A program made the position numbers and the translations under genes. From an uncultured Oscillospiraceae bacterium (GTDB taxonomy: Bacteria > Bacillota > Clostridia > Oscillospirales > Ruminococcaceae): 64,000 nucleotides of DNA. Within the stretch, counting starts at the first letter, position 1, and the number at the start of each line of letters is the position of its first letter. Below are positions 1 through 8,002 of this stretch, in pieces. The stretch spans positions 1 to 64,000 of the forward strand of contig CAJULF010000002.1 in the NCBI GenBank assembly GCA_910587135.1. The letters run 5' to 3'. Below the pieces are notes generated by a model. The model did no database searches and was not told where the DNA came from. It saw only the letters and a program-made list of their open reading frames with translations.

Positions 1-48
1 AACGCAACCCGCCGCAGGCGGGTGAAGTGGTGCGGAAAATTCTTTTAG
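1..48 (+). repeat. Family-A leader hairpin element, right half, at the fumarase gene
   Basis: The window opens inside a copy of the dispersed leader element found also at 29701-29846, 39177-39290, 47787-47903, 49682-49796 and 60406-60530. Visible are its inner hairpin (ACCCGCC paired with GGCGGGT around a GCA loop) and the 3' strand of its outer stem (GTGCGGAAAATTC). The element ends a few bases before the Shine-Dalgarno AAAGGAG of the next gene. The left half lies outside the window. Confidence 0.8.
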
Positions 49-62
49 ATAAAGGAGATTAT

Positions 63-902
63 ATGCGAGAGATAAATTCAGATGAGATAACCAAGGTTAT
101 TGCGGAGCTTTGCGTTGAAGCGAATCTCCATTTGCCGAGTGGTATGAAGGAATGTATAACGCAAAGCATTGAGCGGGAGGAAAGTCCGCTGTGCAAGAGC
201 GTGCTCGGAGATATCGCGAATAATATTGACTGTGCGGACGAGCTTGGGGTGCCGATATGTCAGGACACAGGAATGGCAGTCGTTTTCGCGGAAGTGGGAC
301 AGGAATGTCACATAAACGGCAGCTTTGAGGAGGCTGTTAACGCGGGAGTGGCAAAAGGGTATGTTGACGGACGGCTGCGGCTCAGCATAGTCGGCGACCC
401 GCTGGAGCGGAAAAACACGGATAACAATACCCCCGCCGTGATACATACAAGATTGGCAGACGGCGATAAAATACGAATCATGGTCGCTCCCAAGGGATTT
501 GGCAGCGAGAACATGAGCAGGCTGAAAATGTTCACTCCCTCGGCTTCAAAAAAGGATATTGTCGATTTTGTAACGGAAACGGTATCCCTTGCGGGAAGCA
601 ATCCCTGCCCCCCGATAGTGGTGGGAGTAGGTATCGGAGGAGATTTCGAGTACTGCGCATACCTCGCGAAAAAGGCGCTCTGCCGCGACTTGTCGGTCCG
701 CCACCCCAACCCCGTTTACGCGGAGCTGGAGCGGGAAATGCTGAAGCGTATAAACGCGCTGGGAATAGGCTCTCAGGGCTTCGGCGGAACGGTAACGGCG
801 CTTTATGTCAATATTGAAAAAAGCGCTACGCATATCGCGGGACTTCCCGTGGCTGTCAATATAGGCTGCCATGTTACGCGGCACGCGGAGAGGGTTATTT
901 AA
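63..902 (+). CDS. Class I fumarate hydratase alpha subunit (two-subunit type)
   Basis: This 279-aa protein matches the N-terminal (alpha) half of iron-sulfur fumarases/tartrate dehydratases, which interconvert fumarate and malate. Three cysteine motifs placed as 4Fe-4S ligands in this family are visible: PICQDTGM, NPCPPIVVGVGIGG and GCHVTRH. The ATG at 63 is preferred over an in-frame GTG at 27 because AAAGGAG lies eight bases before it and 27 falls inside the repeat. In clostridia a beta-subunit gene normally follows at once. Here it does not: downstream is about 670 bp with no intact gene and a decayed remnant. The enzyme needs a beta subunit, which must be encoded elsewhere or be lost. Confidence 0.9.
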   Translation: MREINSDEITKVIAELCVEANLHLPSGMKECITQSIEREESPLCKSVLGDIANNIDCADELGVPICQDTGMAVVFAEVGQECHINGSFEEAVNAGVAKGYVDGRLRLSIVGDPLERKNTDNNTPAVIHTRLADGDKIRIMVAPKGFGSENMSRLKMFTPSASKKDIVDFVTETVSLAGSNPCPPIVVGVGIGGDFEYCAYLAKKALCRDLSVRHPNPVYAELEREMLKRINALGIGSQGFGGTVTALYVNIEKSATHIAGLPVAVNIGCHVTRHAERVI

Positions 903-995
903 GGTATAATTATCGCAATAAATTTCTGACTTTATTATCCGATTGTTTCATACAAAATGCGAAACCTGTAAATTCATTGGCGGTACGGGATATGA

Positions 996-1160
996 GCAGG
1001 ATTTAATTCGATATATATATCCTATCATGAACATTTCAGCTCTATGTCACAAGATGATTTCAATAAACTCATGAGCGCCCCACACTATTTCTTATCGGAG
1101 AGCGGTGTGGAATGCGTTTATCTCGGAACTGCCGACGAGCGGTATCTGTTCCCCCATAAC
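996..1160 (+). pseudogene. Decayed gene remnant of unknown family
   Basis: An open frame of about 55 codons without a good start or Shine-Dalgarno reads like ordinary protein (stretches DDFNKLMSAPHYFLSESG and VECVYLGTADERYLFPH) and stops making sense where a family-B repeat begins at about 1163. Just upstream, another frame reads CETCKFIGGTGYEQDLIRY, suggesting a frameshift in one former gene. I do not recognise the family. It sits where a fumarase beta-subunit gene would be expected but does not resemble one. Confidence 0.4.
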
Positions 1161-1162
1161 TT

Positions 1163-1342
1163 TAAAGCAGCACCGCACAAAGCCCGCGCTTCGTGCTTTG
1201 TACGCATCTTGCTTGCATGTATTCCGTCATCTTGCAAAAGTTCTCCTTGGCGGGCGTCAGACTGACGGCGTCGACCTTGTACAATCTGACGAAAAATCTG
1301 ACGGCGCAATCTGCGCACAAGCTTTGTGCGGTGTTGTCTTAA
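1163..1342 (+). repeat. Family-B inverted-repeat element (MITE-like), copy 1
   Basis: An element of about 180 bp with complementary ends (AGCACCGCACAAAG at the left, CTTTGTGCGGTGTTGTCTT at the right). It is near-identical over most of its length to 35010-35190 and, reversed, similar to 36604-36769. Shared inner landmarks are GCATCTTGCTTGCAT, TTCTCCTTGGCGGGCGTC and AATCTGACGAAAAATCTGAC. It contains no credible coding frame and lies between the gene remnant and the sigma factor gene. Confidence 0.85.
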
Positions 1343-1569
1343 TGCAAAAGATGGTTTCACGAAAATAAGCGACGGGAAGTTGGAAGCGGACGGTTGGATT
1401 TTTAGCAATATCATTGAATTGCCATAATAATTGCCAGAAAAAATTTTTTAAAAAATTTTCATTTTTTTGCAGCCTTTTTACCCCGTATCGGGTATTACTA
1501 ATGAATTTTGCAGAATTTAAGCCCGCGTAGCGGCTCTTATACGGCGCGCGGACTTCTTGAGGAGAGTCT
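1343..1569 (+). other. Intergenic region before the sigma factor gene
   Basis: It holds no credible gene. It includes an A/T-rich self-complementary stretch (about 1438-1460, AAATTTTTT near AAAAAATTT) and the ribosome-binding site GAGGAGAG just before the ATG at 1570. I could not pick out a convincing sigma-A promoter. ECF operons often have an autoregulatory promoter that cannot be recognised by eye without its consensus. Confidence 0.4.
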
Positions 1570-2085
1570 ATGGACGCAATATCACTCAAAGCGGGAGAGG
1601 GTTTTGAGCAAGTAATGGAATTCTATATGCCTACGGTGTATAGGATAGCTTTCGCGCGGGTCGGAAACCGCGAGGACGCTGAAGATATAACTCAAAATGT
1701 CTTTTTAAAATATTTCAAGGCAAACTGCGGTTTTGACAGCGAGGAGCACAGAAAGGCGTGGCTTATCCGCTGCGCGATAAACTGCTCCAATACTTTCGCG
1801 GGCTCGGCATGGTTCCGACACAGGGCGAGCGCGGAGGGTATGGACAATATGTGCGATGAAACAGAGAATTTTACAGATGAATCAGATCGGAAAAGCACCG
1901 TTGCACAGGCAGTCATGCGGCTTCCCGACAAATACCGTCTTGTTATACATCTGTTTTATTTCGAGGATATGTCGGTGGCGGATATAAGCAAAGCTACAAA
2001 AATTCGGGAAAATACCGTGAGAAGCCAGCTCAGCCGCGCCCGTGAAATGCTTAAACCAATGCTGAAGGAGGTTGATTTCTGTTGA
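1570..2085 (+). CDS. ECF-type RNA polymerase sigma factor
   Basis: The 171-aa protein has the two-domain ECF layout. Region 2 is at about residues 15-60, where ARVGNREDAEDITQNVF is the usual core-binding/-10-recognition helix. Region 4 is at about 115-165, with LPDKYRLVIHLFYFEDMSVADISK and NTVRSQLSRAR forming the -35-recognition helix-turn-helix. Length and motif spacing are normal. The start has a GGAGAG Shine-Dalgarno. The stop overlaps the TTG start of the next gene, a membrane protein that fits an anti-sigma factor, so the pair is probably a surface-stress signalling unit. The inducing signal cannot be read from the sequence. Confidence 0.92.
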   Translation: MDAISLKAGEGFEQVMEFYMPTVYRIAFARVGNREDAEDITQNVFLKYFKANCGFDSEEHRKAWLIRCAINCSNTFAGSAWFRHRASAEGMDNMCDETENFTDESDRKSTVAQAVMRLPDKYRLVIHLFYFEDMSVADISKATKIRENTVRSQLSRAREMLKPMLKEVDFC

Positions 2086-3044
2086 ATTTCAGAGAAGAGT
2101 ATATAAAATCGGTCGAAGAAATTACCCCCGACAGGCAGGCTATCGACAGAATGAAGGAAAACGTGCTAAATATCACGCGGAGAAAAAGAGCTTTTCCGCT
2201 TAAGACCATTGCTGCTTTTGGCGGCACGGCTGCAGCCTGCGCGGTCATAACCCTTGCTGCGGTGCATATCGCTCCGAGAATATTGAAATTTGATAATACA
2301 ATGATAGAATACTCGGCTACGTTGGGCGCTCCCGAAAACACGGACAGCTTTGCCGGCGATGCAAATGGCGCACCTGCCGCCGACACTAACACAAGCGCCA
2401 AGGATAACAATTACGCAGACACAAACGAAGTGTGGGACGGCGAGGAAGCATTTCCCGAAGACGATCCCAATGCTATGCCTGCCACTACCGTGATTCCGTC
2501 AGCAAAAAACGATAGTACAGACATTTCGGACAAAGAATACAGCATAAACGATACGCCTGCCGTACCAAGCATGGATTCTGCATTTTCTGCAACCGAGGAA
2601 GCGGAACGCTTTTATGAAAGCGAAACGTTGACGCCCGAAAATTCTATTTCACAGACCGAGTGGGATTGTCCTACTATGGAAGCTCCCTCCTGTGAAACGT
2701 TCCCGAATGAGGGTCTTTCCTCGTCTTTAATCAAAGATACAATCCCCGCCGGAGATCTTACCGCATCCAATGAATTGCCCGATACCGGAGGCTGTGCGAC
2801 GTTTGTCGGATATACGCTTACCATAGCCGAGGATTTTTCGGAATGCACTCTGACCAAAGGGGAGCAGATTTTCGTATATACTCACATAGAGGTTGATGAT
2901 TATTCTGATTTGGCAGATGATATAATTGTTCCGTATTTTATCCTCACCAACACGACCGACGGCAAGACCTATTATGTAGCGCTGGCTGACGGCATACTTA
3001 TCGTAAGGGACGAGGACTATAAGCTTGTTGAGCTGTTTGAATGA
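2082..3044 (+). CDS. Membrane-anchored putative anti-sigma factor
   Basis: This 320-aa protein starts at a TTG overlapping the sigma-factor stop (GGAGG lies upstream), which implies translational coupling. It has a short cytoplasmic N-terminus of about 38 residues, one membrane helix (about 39-62), and an external domain rich in Asp, Glu, Ser and Thr that is low-complexity to about residue 215. A compact folded segment follows (FVGYTLTIAEDFSECTLTKG to the end). Position and topology are those of ECF anti-sigma/RsgI-like sensors. The N-terminal region is too short for me to identify a zinc-binding anti-sigma motif, and none is visible. The function is therefore inferred from context. Confidence 0.7.
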   Translation: MNFREEYIKSVEEITPDRQAIDRMKENVLNITRRKRAFPLKTIAAFGGTAAACAVITLAAVHIAPRILKFDNTMIEYSATLGAPENTDSFAGDANGAPAADTNTSAKDNNYADTNEVWDGEEAFPEDDPNAMPATTVIPSAKNDSTDISDKEYSINDTPAVPSMDSAFSATEEAERFYESETLTPENSISQTEWDCPTMEAPSCETFPNEGLSSSLIKDTIPAGDLTASNELPDTGGCATFVGYTLTIAEDFSECTLTKGEQIFVYTHIEVDDYSDLADDIIVPYFILTNTTDGKTYYVALADGILIVRDEDYKLVELFE

Positions 3045-3047
3045 TTA

Positions 3048-3079
3048 AAGGCGGCTTGCCTCTCGGCGAGCCGTCCTTG
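3048..3079 (+). terminator. Hairpin terminator after the sigma/anti-sigma pair
   Basis: An imperfect GC-rich stem (GGCGGCTTGCC paired with GGCGAGCCGTCC around a short loop) starts a few bases after the stop codon and is followed by TTGAATTTTG. The U tract is weak. Confidence 0.6.
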
Positions 3080-3247
3080 AATTTTGTAAGCCGAAAAAGT
3101 TATATGAATAATCACGGACCGATATGCATAAAATTCATCTGCGGTCAATTTTCACAACCGTAACACAACTATCGTCGCTTACTTTAGCAAAAATTGTGAA
3201 AAAATGGTGATAATTCTTGTTTTTTTATAAAAATTACAAAAAAAGGC

Positions 3248-3276
3248 TTGAAATGTTGAAAGTTTTGTGTTAAAAT
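3248..3276 (+). promoter_or_regulatory. Sigma-A-type promoter, probably of the GGDEF-EAL gene
   Basis: TTGAAA (3248-3253) and TAAAAT (3271-3276) are separated by exactly 17 bp. The next gene on this strand starts at 3662, so the transcript would carry a leader of roughly 375 nt that contains the inverted-repeat element at 3367-3640. Confidence 0.6.
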
Positions 3277-3366
3277 ATATAGCAAAGAGGAAATATGTGT
3301 CATGAATTCGGATTAAGATTGATAAAAAAATAACCTATTAACAATCTCCCGTTCGTCTTGTGCTTT

Positions 3367-3640
3367 AAAACTTGTTCTCATAGCCCGAAATGCTTGGATA
3401 ACGAATTAAATTTCCCGCTTTTCGAGGCGGTTTTTCACAGTCGTACTGTGTGTACAGGCTCGACGCAGTCAAAACCAACGAGTAAAGGTGTGAAATTTGC
3501 CGTTATACTTATTCCCATTAGCAAAGTGTAAAAAAAATCGGGCAAAAACTTTGATATATGTTTTTTGTGAAGATTTTTTTGTGCACTTTCAATGAGGAAT
3601 TAGTATTAGACAAGTTTTGAGCGGCTACGAGAACAAGTTA
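3367..3640 (+). repeat. Inverted-repeat element (family C) in the leader of the GGDEF-EAL gene
   Basis: The left end (AACTTGTTCTCATAGCC) is complementary to the right end (GGCTACGAGAACAAGTT) with one mismatch, giving terminal inverted repeats of about 17 bp around 240 bp of A/T-rich non-coding DNA. The same end sequence recurs at about 26613-26634. No coding frame is credible inside. It could be a MITE-like element or a long leader hairpin. It does not match the c-di-GMP riboswitch sequences I know. Confidence 0.6.
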
Positions 3641-3661
3641 ATAATGTTATAAAAAGCGATA

Positions 3662-6259
3662 ATGGAGAAATCGACCGAATTTACGTGCTATAAGCCAAAA
3701 GAGGTGATTTATGTGTCAAGGTTGGAAAGGGCTGTGGCAAGCAGCGGCAATTACGCGTTTTCGATTGCCTTTGAATCAGGTTTTCCCGCTGAGATTCTCT
3801 CCGAGTCTAATCCTTTTTCTGACAGCAACAAAGTAATTATGGGCGAAATAGTTCACCCCGATGATTATCAGCCGTTCTGCGAGATAATCAATGAAATCGT
3901 CAGCGGCAGAAGTGACGAGCTTAAAGCTCACGCGCGTATCAGAACGGCTGACGGGTACAGGTGGTTTTACATATCCGCGGCGGCTGAACGGAGCGAGGAT
4001 AAAGTCCTGCGCGAGATACTCGGCATGATGTTCGACGTTACGGAATATCTCGACTGCGACTGTGACGACGCGGTGCTTAAAATGTACCGCAGAAAAAGTG
4101 ACGATTCTCTTGCCTCTGCTCGTGAGGAGATCTCCATATCCGATATTCTGGGATCGGATTATCTGTCGCGTATACAGAAGCCCTTTGCGGGTATCAAGGG
4201 GTTGTATTCCGCTATTGCCCAAAGCAACGGCAGCGTTGTGGCTGTCCCCGCGGGGCAGGACAAACGCATCAACCTTAATAAAATGGATTTTCAGCGCAAA
4301 AAAAGCATTATTGTCAACCATAATGAGATCGCGTCATGGATCATCGCAGGTGATACCCAGGAAGCCGTGGACGACAACTCCCAGCTTCTTAACGTAATGG
4401 TTGAAACAGTTTCGGGTATAGCGAACTCTTATGTGGTGCTGGGCGGCGCTATGGAGGATTCCCAGAACGCAAACAGGCTGCTGGGACAGAACTTTGAGGA
4501 CTCCATACTTATAAATAATGTCTATTCGATTATACTGGAAAGCACCGACACACGGTCGGCTATCGGCAGAATAATACCTCTTATAACGGGGTATTTCGGG
4601 CTGGCGGACATTTTGTACTGCTATGACGAGGTAAAACCCGCGGTGATGTACCGCTGGGATAAAAGCGGAATGATGATACCCGTAGTAAGAAACGCGATAG
4701 ACACCGAGGAGATAAAAAGAGAGCTTGACTATAACGCGGTCGTGATATACGACGAAAAAACTCTGGGCTGCAATGTCGGACAAAACAGAAGCTGCGCGCT
4801 TACACGAACCTACCGCGGAGGAAAGAGAAGCGGACTGATCGTTTTCATTGCCAAGGACAATGACAAAAACTGGACAAACCGCGACAGAAAACAGCTTAGA
4901 AGCCTGACTCAGATACTCTCAACGGTAATTTTCAAGGCGTTTGTGGAAGACGAAATCACCGAATTTCAGGAGCGGCTGCATAAGCTCGCCTACTATGACC
5001 TTACCACAAATATTCCAAACCGCAGTATGTTTGAAAAGGATTTTCAGAGAACTGTCGGTAACGGCGGCAGCGGCGCGGTAATCGCATTGGAGATCACAAA
5101 TATGAAATCGATCTCCGAAATCTTCAGCTGTGAGTACGCGGACAACATTCTGAAAAGCTCCGCCGAATATATCGAAGCTATTCCCTGCAGCTCGGAAAAA
5201 CGGGTGTACAGGTTCAGCAACGACATACTGTTTATCGTTTTGAAGGATTCCTCGCGCGATGAGGCGAGACAGTTTGCGCAGGCGCTGCTTACCAAATTCA
5301 GCTCGCCGTGGTTTCTTGACGAAAACGAGCACCACCTTGAAATTTACGCGGGAGTGACTATTTACCCCGTGGATGCGGATAACCTTTCCGACGTTGTACG
5401 CGCGGCAACACAAACGCTCAGGCTTGCCAAGGAGCGCAAATACTGCGACGCTGCCTGCTACTCGGAGGGTCTGGAGGAACAGCTCAATGACAATCGCCAG
5501 GTCAAAAAGCTGATTATGGACTCCGCCGAAAATGATTTCCGCGGCTTCTATTTCCTTTATCAGCCGGTACTGAATATCAACACAGGCGCTTTGCACTGCT
5601 GCGAGGCAACGCTGTTCTGGGGAAACGGAGATATGATAATATCCAAGGAACGCTTTCTTCCCATTATAGATAGAATGGGACTCTCCGCAAGTCTGCACTG
5701 CTTTGTAATGAATAAGGTGTGTGAATTCTGCGCACAGGTAAGAGAGAGCGTGGAGCACTTCAGGGTAAGCATTGCCATCCCCGAAAGTATTCTCAGCACG
5801 GATATGTGCATTGAGTCGCTGCGAAGCTCCCTGCTGGAATATTCCCTGCCGCCTAACGCACTGAGCATATCCATTTCGGAGAGCGAGGGCACTATGAATC
5901 CGAAAAACGTCGTACTCAAACAGCTCTCCAAAATCGGCGTGAACATTATTGCGGAAGATATCGGGGACAGATTCTTCACAACCGAGCGGATCGAAAACGA
6001 CATTGTCAAGACAATCAAGATACGCAGCTCACGTTTTACGGGAGATCAGGTATCGGGAACTTTTCTTCGTTCGCTTATCAATAGAGCACATGAGAAAGGC
6101 ATCACGGTTTGTGTCCGCGGAGTTGACAATGCTAACACCTTTGAGCAGATACGAAAATTTGATGTTGATTTGGTGGAAGGGATCTTCAACGGTAGACCGC
6201 TGCACACGGAGGAGTTTATAGAGAAAATGCTTCCCAACGAACCCGTCAGAAAATTCTGA
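3662..6259 (+). CDS. Degenerate GGDEF-EAL protein with PAS and GAF-like sensor regions
   Basis: The 865-aa soluble protein has a PAS-like region (about 25-130), a middle region with GAF character (about 285-430), a GGDEF domain (about 440-600) and an EAL domain (about 620-860). The GGDEF active-site motif reads SNDIL (about 518-522). In the EAL domain the motif is EAT (E648), and several other catalytic positions differ: the DDFG motif is EDIG, EGVE is RGVD, and the QG near the end is EG. It is therefore probably neither a working cyclase nor a phosphodiesterase, and more likely a c-di-GMP or GTP-responsive regulator or protein-interaction hub. No membrane segment is seen. ATG 3662 has a poor ribosome site. 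An in-frame GTG at 3713 preceded by AGAGGTGA may be the true start. Confidence 0.85.
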   Translation: MEKSTEFTCYKPKEVIYVSRLERAVASSGNYAFSIAFESGFPAEILSESNPFSDSNKVIMGEIVHPDDYQPFCEIINEIVSGRSDELKAHARIRTADGYRWFYISAAAERSEDKVLREILGMMFDVTEYLDCDCDDAVLKMYRRKSDDSLASAREEISISDILGSDYLSRIQKPFAGIKGLYSAIAQSNGSVVAVPAGQDKRINLNKMDFQRKKSIIVNHNEIASWIIAGDTQEAVDDNSQLLNVMVETVSGIANSYVVLGGAMEDSQNANRLLGQNFEDSILINNVYSIILESTDTRSAIGRIIPLITGYFGLADILYCYDEVKPAVMYRWDKSGMMIPVVRNAIDTEEIKRELDYNAVVIYDEKTLGCNVGQNRSCALTRTYRGGKRSGLIVFIAKDNDKNWTNRDRKQLRSLTQILSTVIFKAFVEDEITEFQERLHKLAYYDLTTNIPNRSMFEKDFQRTVGNGGSGAVIALEITNMKSISEIFSCEYADNILKSSAEYIEAIPCSSEKRVYRFSNDILFIVLKDSSRDEARQFAQALLTKFSSPWFLDENEHHLEIYAGVTIYPVDADNLSDVVRAATQTLRLAKERKYCDAACYSEGLEEQLNDNRQVKKLIMDSAENDFRGFYFLYQPVLNINTGALHCCEATLFWGNGDMIISKERFLPIIDRMGLSASLHCFVMNKVCEFCAQVRESVEHFRVSIAIPESILSTDMCIESLRSSLLEYSLPPNALSISISESEGTMNPKNVVLKQLSKIGVNIIAEDIGDRFFTTERIENDIVKTIKIRSSRFTGDQVSGTFLRSLINRAHEKGITVCVRGVDNANTFEQIRKFDVDLVEGIFNGRPLHTEEFIEKMLPNEPVRKF

Positions 6260-6320
6260 AGCAAATTTCCTTGATTCGCGTTAAAAAAGCGATTCAAAAA
6301 TATAAAAGATAAAATTATAA

Positions 6321-6357
6321 AAAAAGCCGAAGATTTTCCATAAATCGACGGCTTTTT
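6321..6357 (+). terminator. Rho-independent terminator after the GGDEF-EAL gene
   Basis: AAAAAGCCG pairs with CGGCTTTTT, with a smaller GATTT/AAATC pairing inside, and ends in a run of T. The A-rich left arm makes it potentially bidirectional. Confidence 0.85.
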
Positions 6358-6475
6358 ATCATTTATGCCGAATTTTTCAATTAGTTGAGTTTTAGCCTGT
6401 GTTTCACTTGAAAACTTCCGAAAAAAGGTATATAATATTATTATCGGTTTGTAATATAGGCGACCCAAAGCTGAT

Positions 6476-6660
6476 TATCTAAAAAATTTTAAAACTTCCG
6501 CTATTTATTTTCCGCTTCATTTCGTTCAGCCTGGCATACTTATGGGTGTTTTCAAGCCACTCAACGCTTGCATTGCGAAGCATCCCTGAGTGTGCAAACA
6601 CCTCCGGCGGAAACCGCGCGGCTTTTTAAAATTTTATGCGGTGACAATGTGTTGCAAGCA
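6476..6660 (-). repeat. Orphan leader-like repeat (AAAATTT-type relative of family A)
   Basis: The ends carry the same AAATTTTAAAACTTCCGC and GGCGGAAACCGCGCGG type motifs seen at 34800-34915, 29922-30053 and 54352-54600. Read on the minus strand it has the orientation of a leader copy, but no minus-strand gene follows. No coding frame is credible in the region 6358-6785. Confidence 0.5.
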
Positions 6661-6729
6661 GGCTTTTTCTACAAGCTGAATGAAATTGTATAGTTTTAAC
6701 GAAGTAATTTTGTTTAATATAGATTCTTT

Positions 6730-6770
6730 TAAGGCGGCACCGTGCAAAGCTTTGGTGCGGCGTTGCCTTA
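6730..6770 (+). repeat. Short family-B element directly before the rodA ribosome-binding site
   Basis: It consists of only the two ends of the family-B element, fused into one hairpin (AAGGCGGCACC ... GGTGCGGCGTTGCCTT), as if the roughly 140-bp interior had been deleted. It ends nine bases before TAAGGAG and so lies in the mRNA leader of rodA. Confidence 0.75.
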
Positions 6771-6785
6771 AATTTAAGGAGCACA

Positions 6786-7928
6786 ATGAAATCTGTTCTT
6801 AAATTTCTTGGGAATTATGTCAAGAGGATAGACAAAATTCTTTTATTGATATGCGTGGGGCTTTCCGCGTTTGATATATTTCTTGTAAATACGCTTTATG
6901 AGAACGGATATGTGAGCGAGTCCACGGTAAAGACCCAGTTTTTCGCTGCCGTTCTCGGATTTGGTGCGTCTATAATTGTTGGAATGATAGACTATAAGCT
7001 GATGTCAAAGCTTTGGTTTATATATGCTCCAATAGCGCTGGGGCTTCAGCTGTTGCTGTTCACCTCGCTGGGCGTACAGCGCGATGACGATATCGCGTGG
7101 CTGGATTTCGGATTTTTCACCATACAACCCTCCGAAATCCTGAAAATCGCCTATATACTTACCCTGTCGACACATATCTTCAAGCTTGGCGACAAGCTGA
7201 ACAAGCTGCCTCATTTTATCCTGGTCTGTGTGCACGGGCTTGCTCCGGTAGCGCTTATTATCAAGCAGGGCGATGCGGGATCGGCGCTGGTTTTCCTGTT
7301 TATGTTTTTATGCATGCTGTTTATGGCGGGAATATCATGGAAGTATATTGTCGCGGCAATCGCGGCAGTTCCGCCAGTGATCTATGTGGCATGGAACTAC
7401 ATCATGGGAGAACACCACAAGATACGGTTTCTGTTGCTTTTTGACGAAGAGCTTCAGGAAGCGGAGCGGCTGGACAAATATCTTCAGCAGTACAACGGAA
7501 AGATTGCTCTCGGCTCGGGACAGCTTACGGGAATGGGCTTCGATTCCGAATCTCTCCTGAAAAACGTGCCCGAAATATACAACGATTTCATCTTCTCATA
7601 TATCGGTATGACGCTCGGCTTTATCGGCTGCATGGCGTTGGTTATAATTCTGGCGATTTTGTGCCTGAAGCTGCTCTCCGACGCCTCGGGAGCGCAGGAT
7701 ATGCTTGGAAGGCTGATTTGCACGGGAGTTTTCTCCATGGTGCTTTTCCACTGTATTGTAAATATCGGAATGGTACTATCGGTCGTTCCCGTTATAGGCA
7801 TTCCCCTCCCATTTATAAGCACAGGCGGTACTGCCATGCTGTTTACTCATGTCGCAATGGGACTTGTTTACAGCGTTACCACACACAGGGATAAACAGAA
7901 GCATATGTTCTATACCGAGGACGACTGA
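6786..7928 (+). CDS. rodA: RodA/FtsW-family peptidoglycan glycosyltransferase
   Basis: The 380-aa polytopic membrane protein has about ten hydrophobic segments and SEDS-family motifs: FTIQPSEILKIAYIL after the fourth segment, a large loop containing LGSGQLTGMGF, and the C-terminal GIPLPFISTGGTAML. SEDS proteins polymerise glycan strands from lipid II together with a class B PBP. RodA (elongation) is favoured over FtsW because the cell has an MreBCD-PBP2 set (46.7-51.9 kb), but a SpoVE-like role cannot be excluded. The gene stands alone, with AAGGAG upstream and a short hairpin repeat in its leader. Confidence 0.88.
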   Translation: MKSVLKFLGNYVKRIDKILLLICVGLSAFDIFLVNTLYENGYVSESTVKTQFFAAVLGFGASIIVGMIDYKLMSKLWFIYAPIALGLQLLLFTSLGVQRDDDIAWLDFGFFTIQPSEILKIAYILTLSTHIFKLGDKLNKLPHFILVCVHGLAPVALIIKQGDAGSALVFLFMFLCMLFMAGISWKYIVAAIAAVPPVIYVAWNYIMGEHHKIRFLLLFDEELQEAERLDKYLQQYNGKIALGSGQLTGMGFDSESLLKNVPEIYNDFIFSYIGMTLGFIGCMALVIILAILCLKLLSDASGAQDMLGRLICTGVFSMVLFHCIVNIGMVLSVVPVIGIPLPFISTGGTAMLFTHVAMGLVYSVTTHRDKQKHMFYTEDD

Positions 7929-8002
7929 CGGACAGCCGACCGACAAAAGGATTTAATTGCTTAGCGCAATAAAATATTGACATCAGATTAAGGAGAAATA
8001 AT

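Noticed and set aside
1044..1265. A 73-codon frame as an intact gene
   Set aside because: Its second half runs into the family-B repeat and it has no ribosome site. Only the first part looks like old coding sequence.
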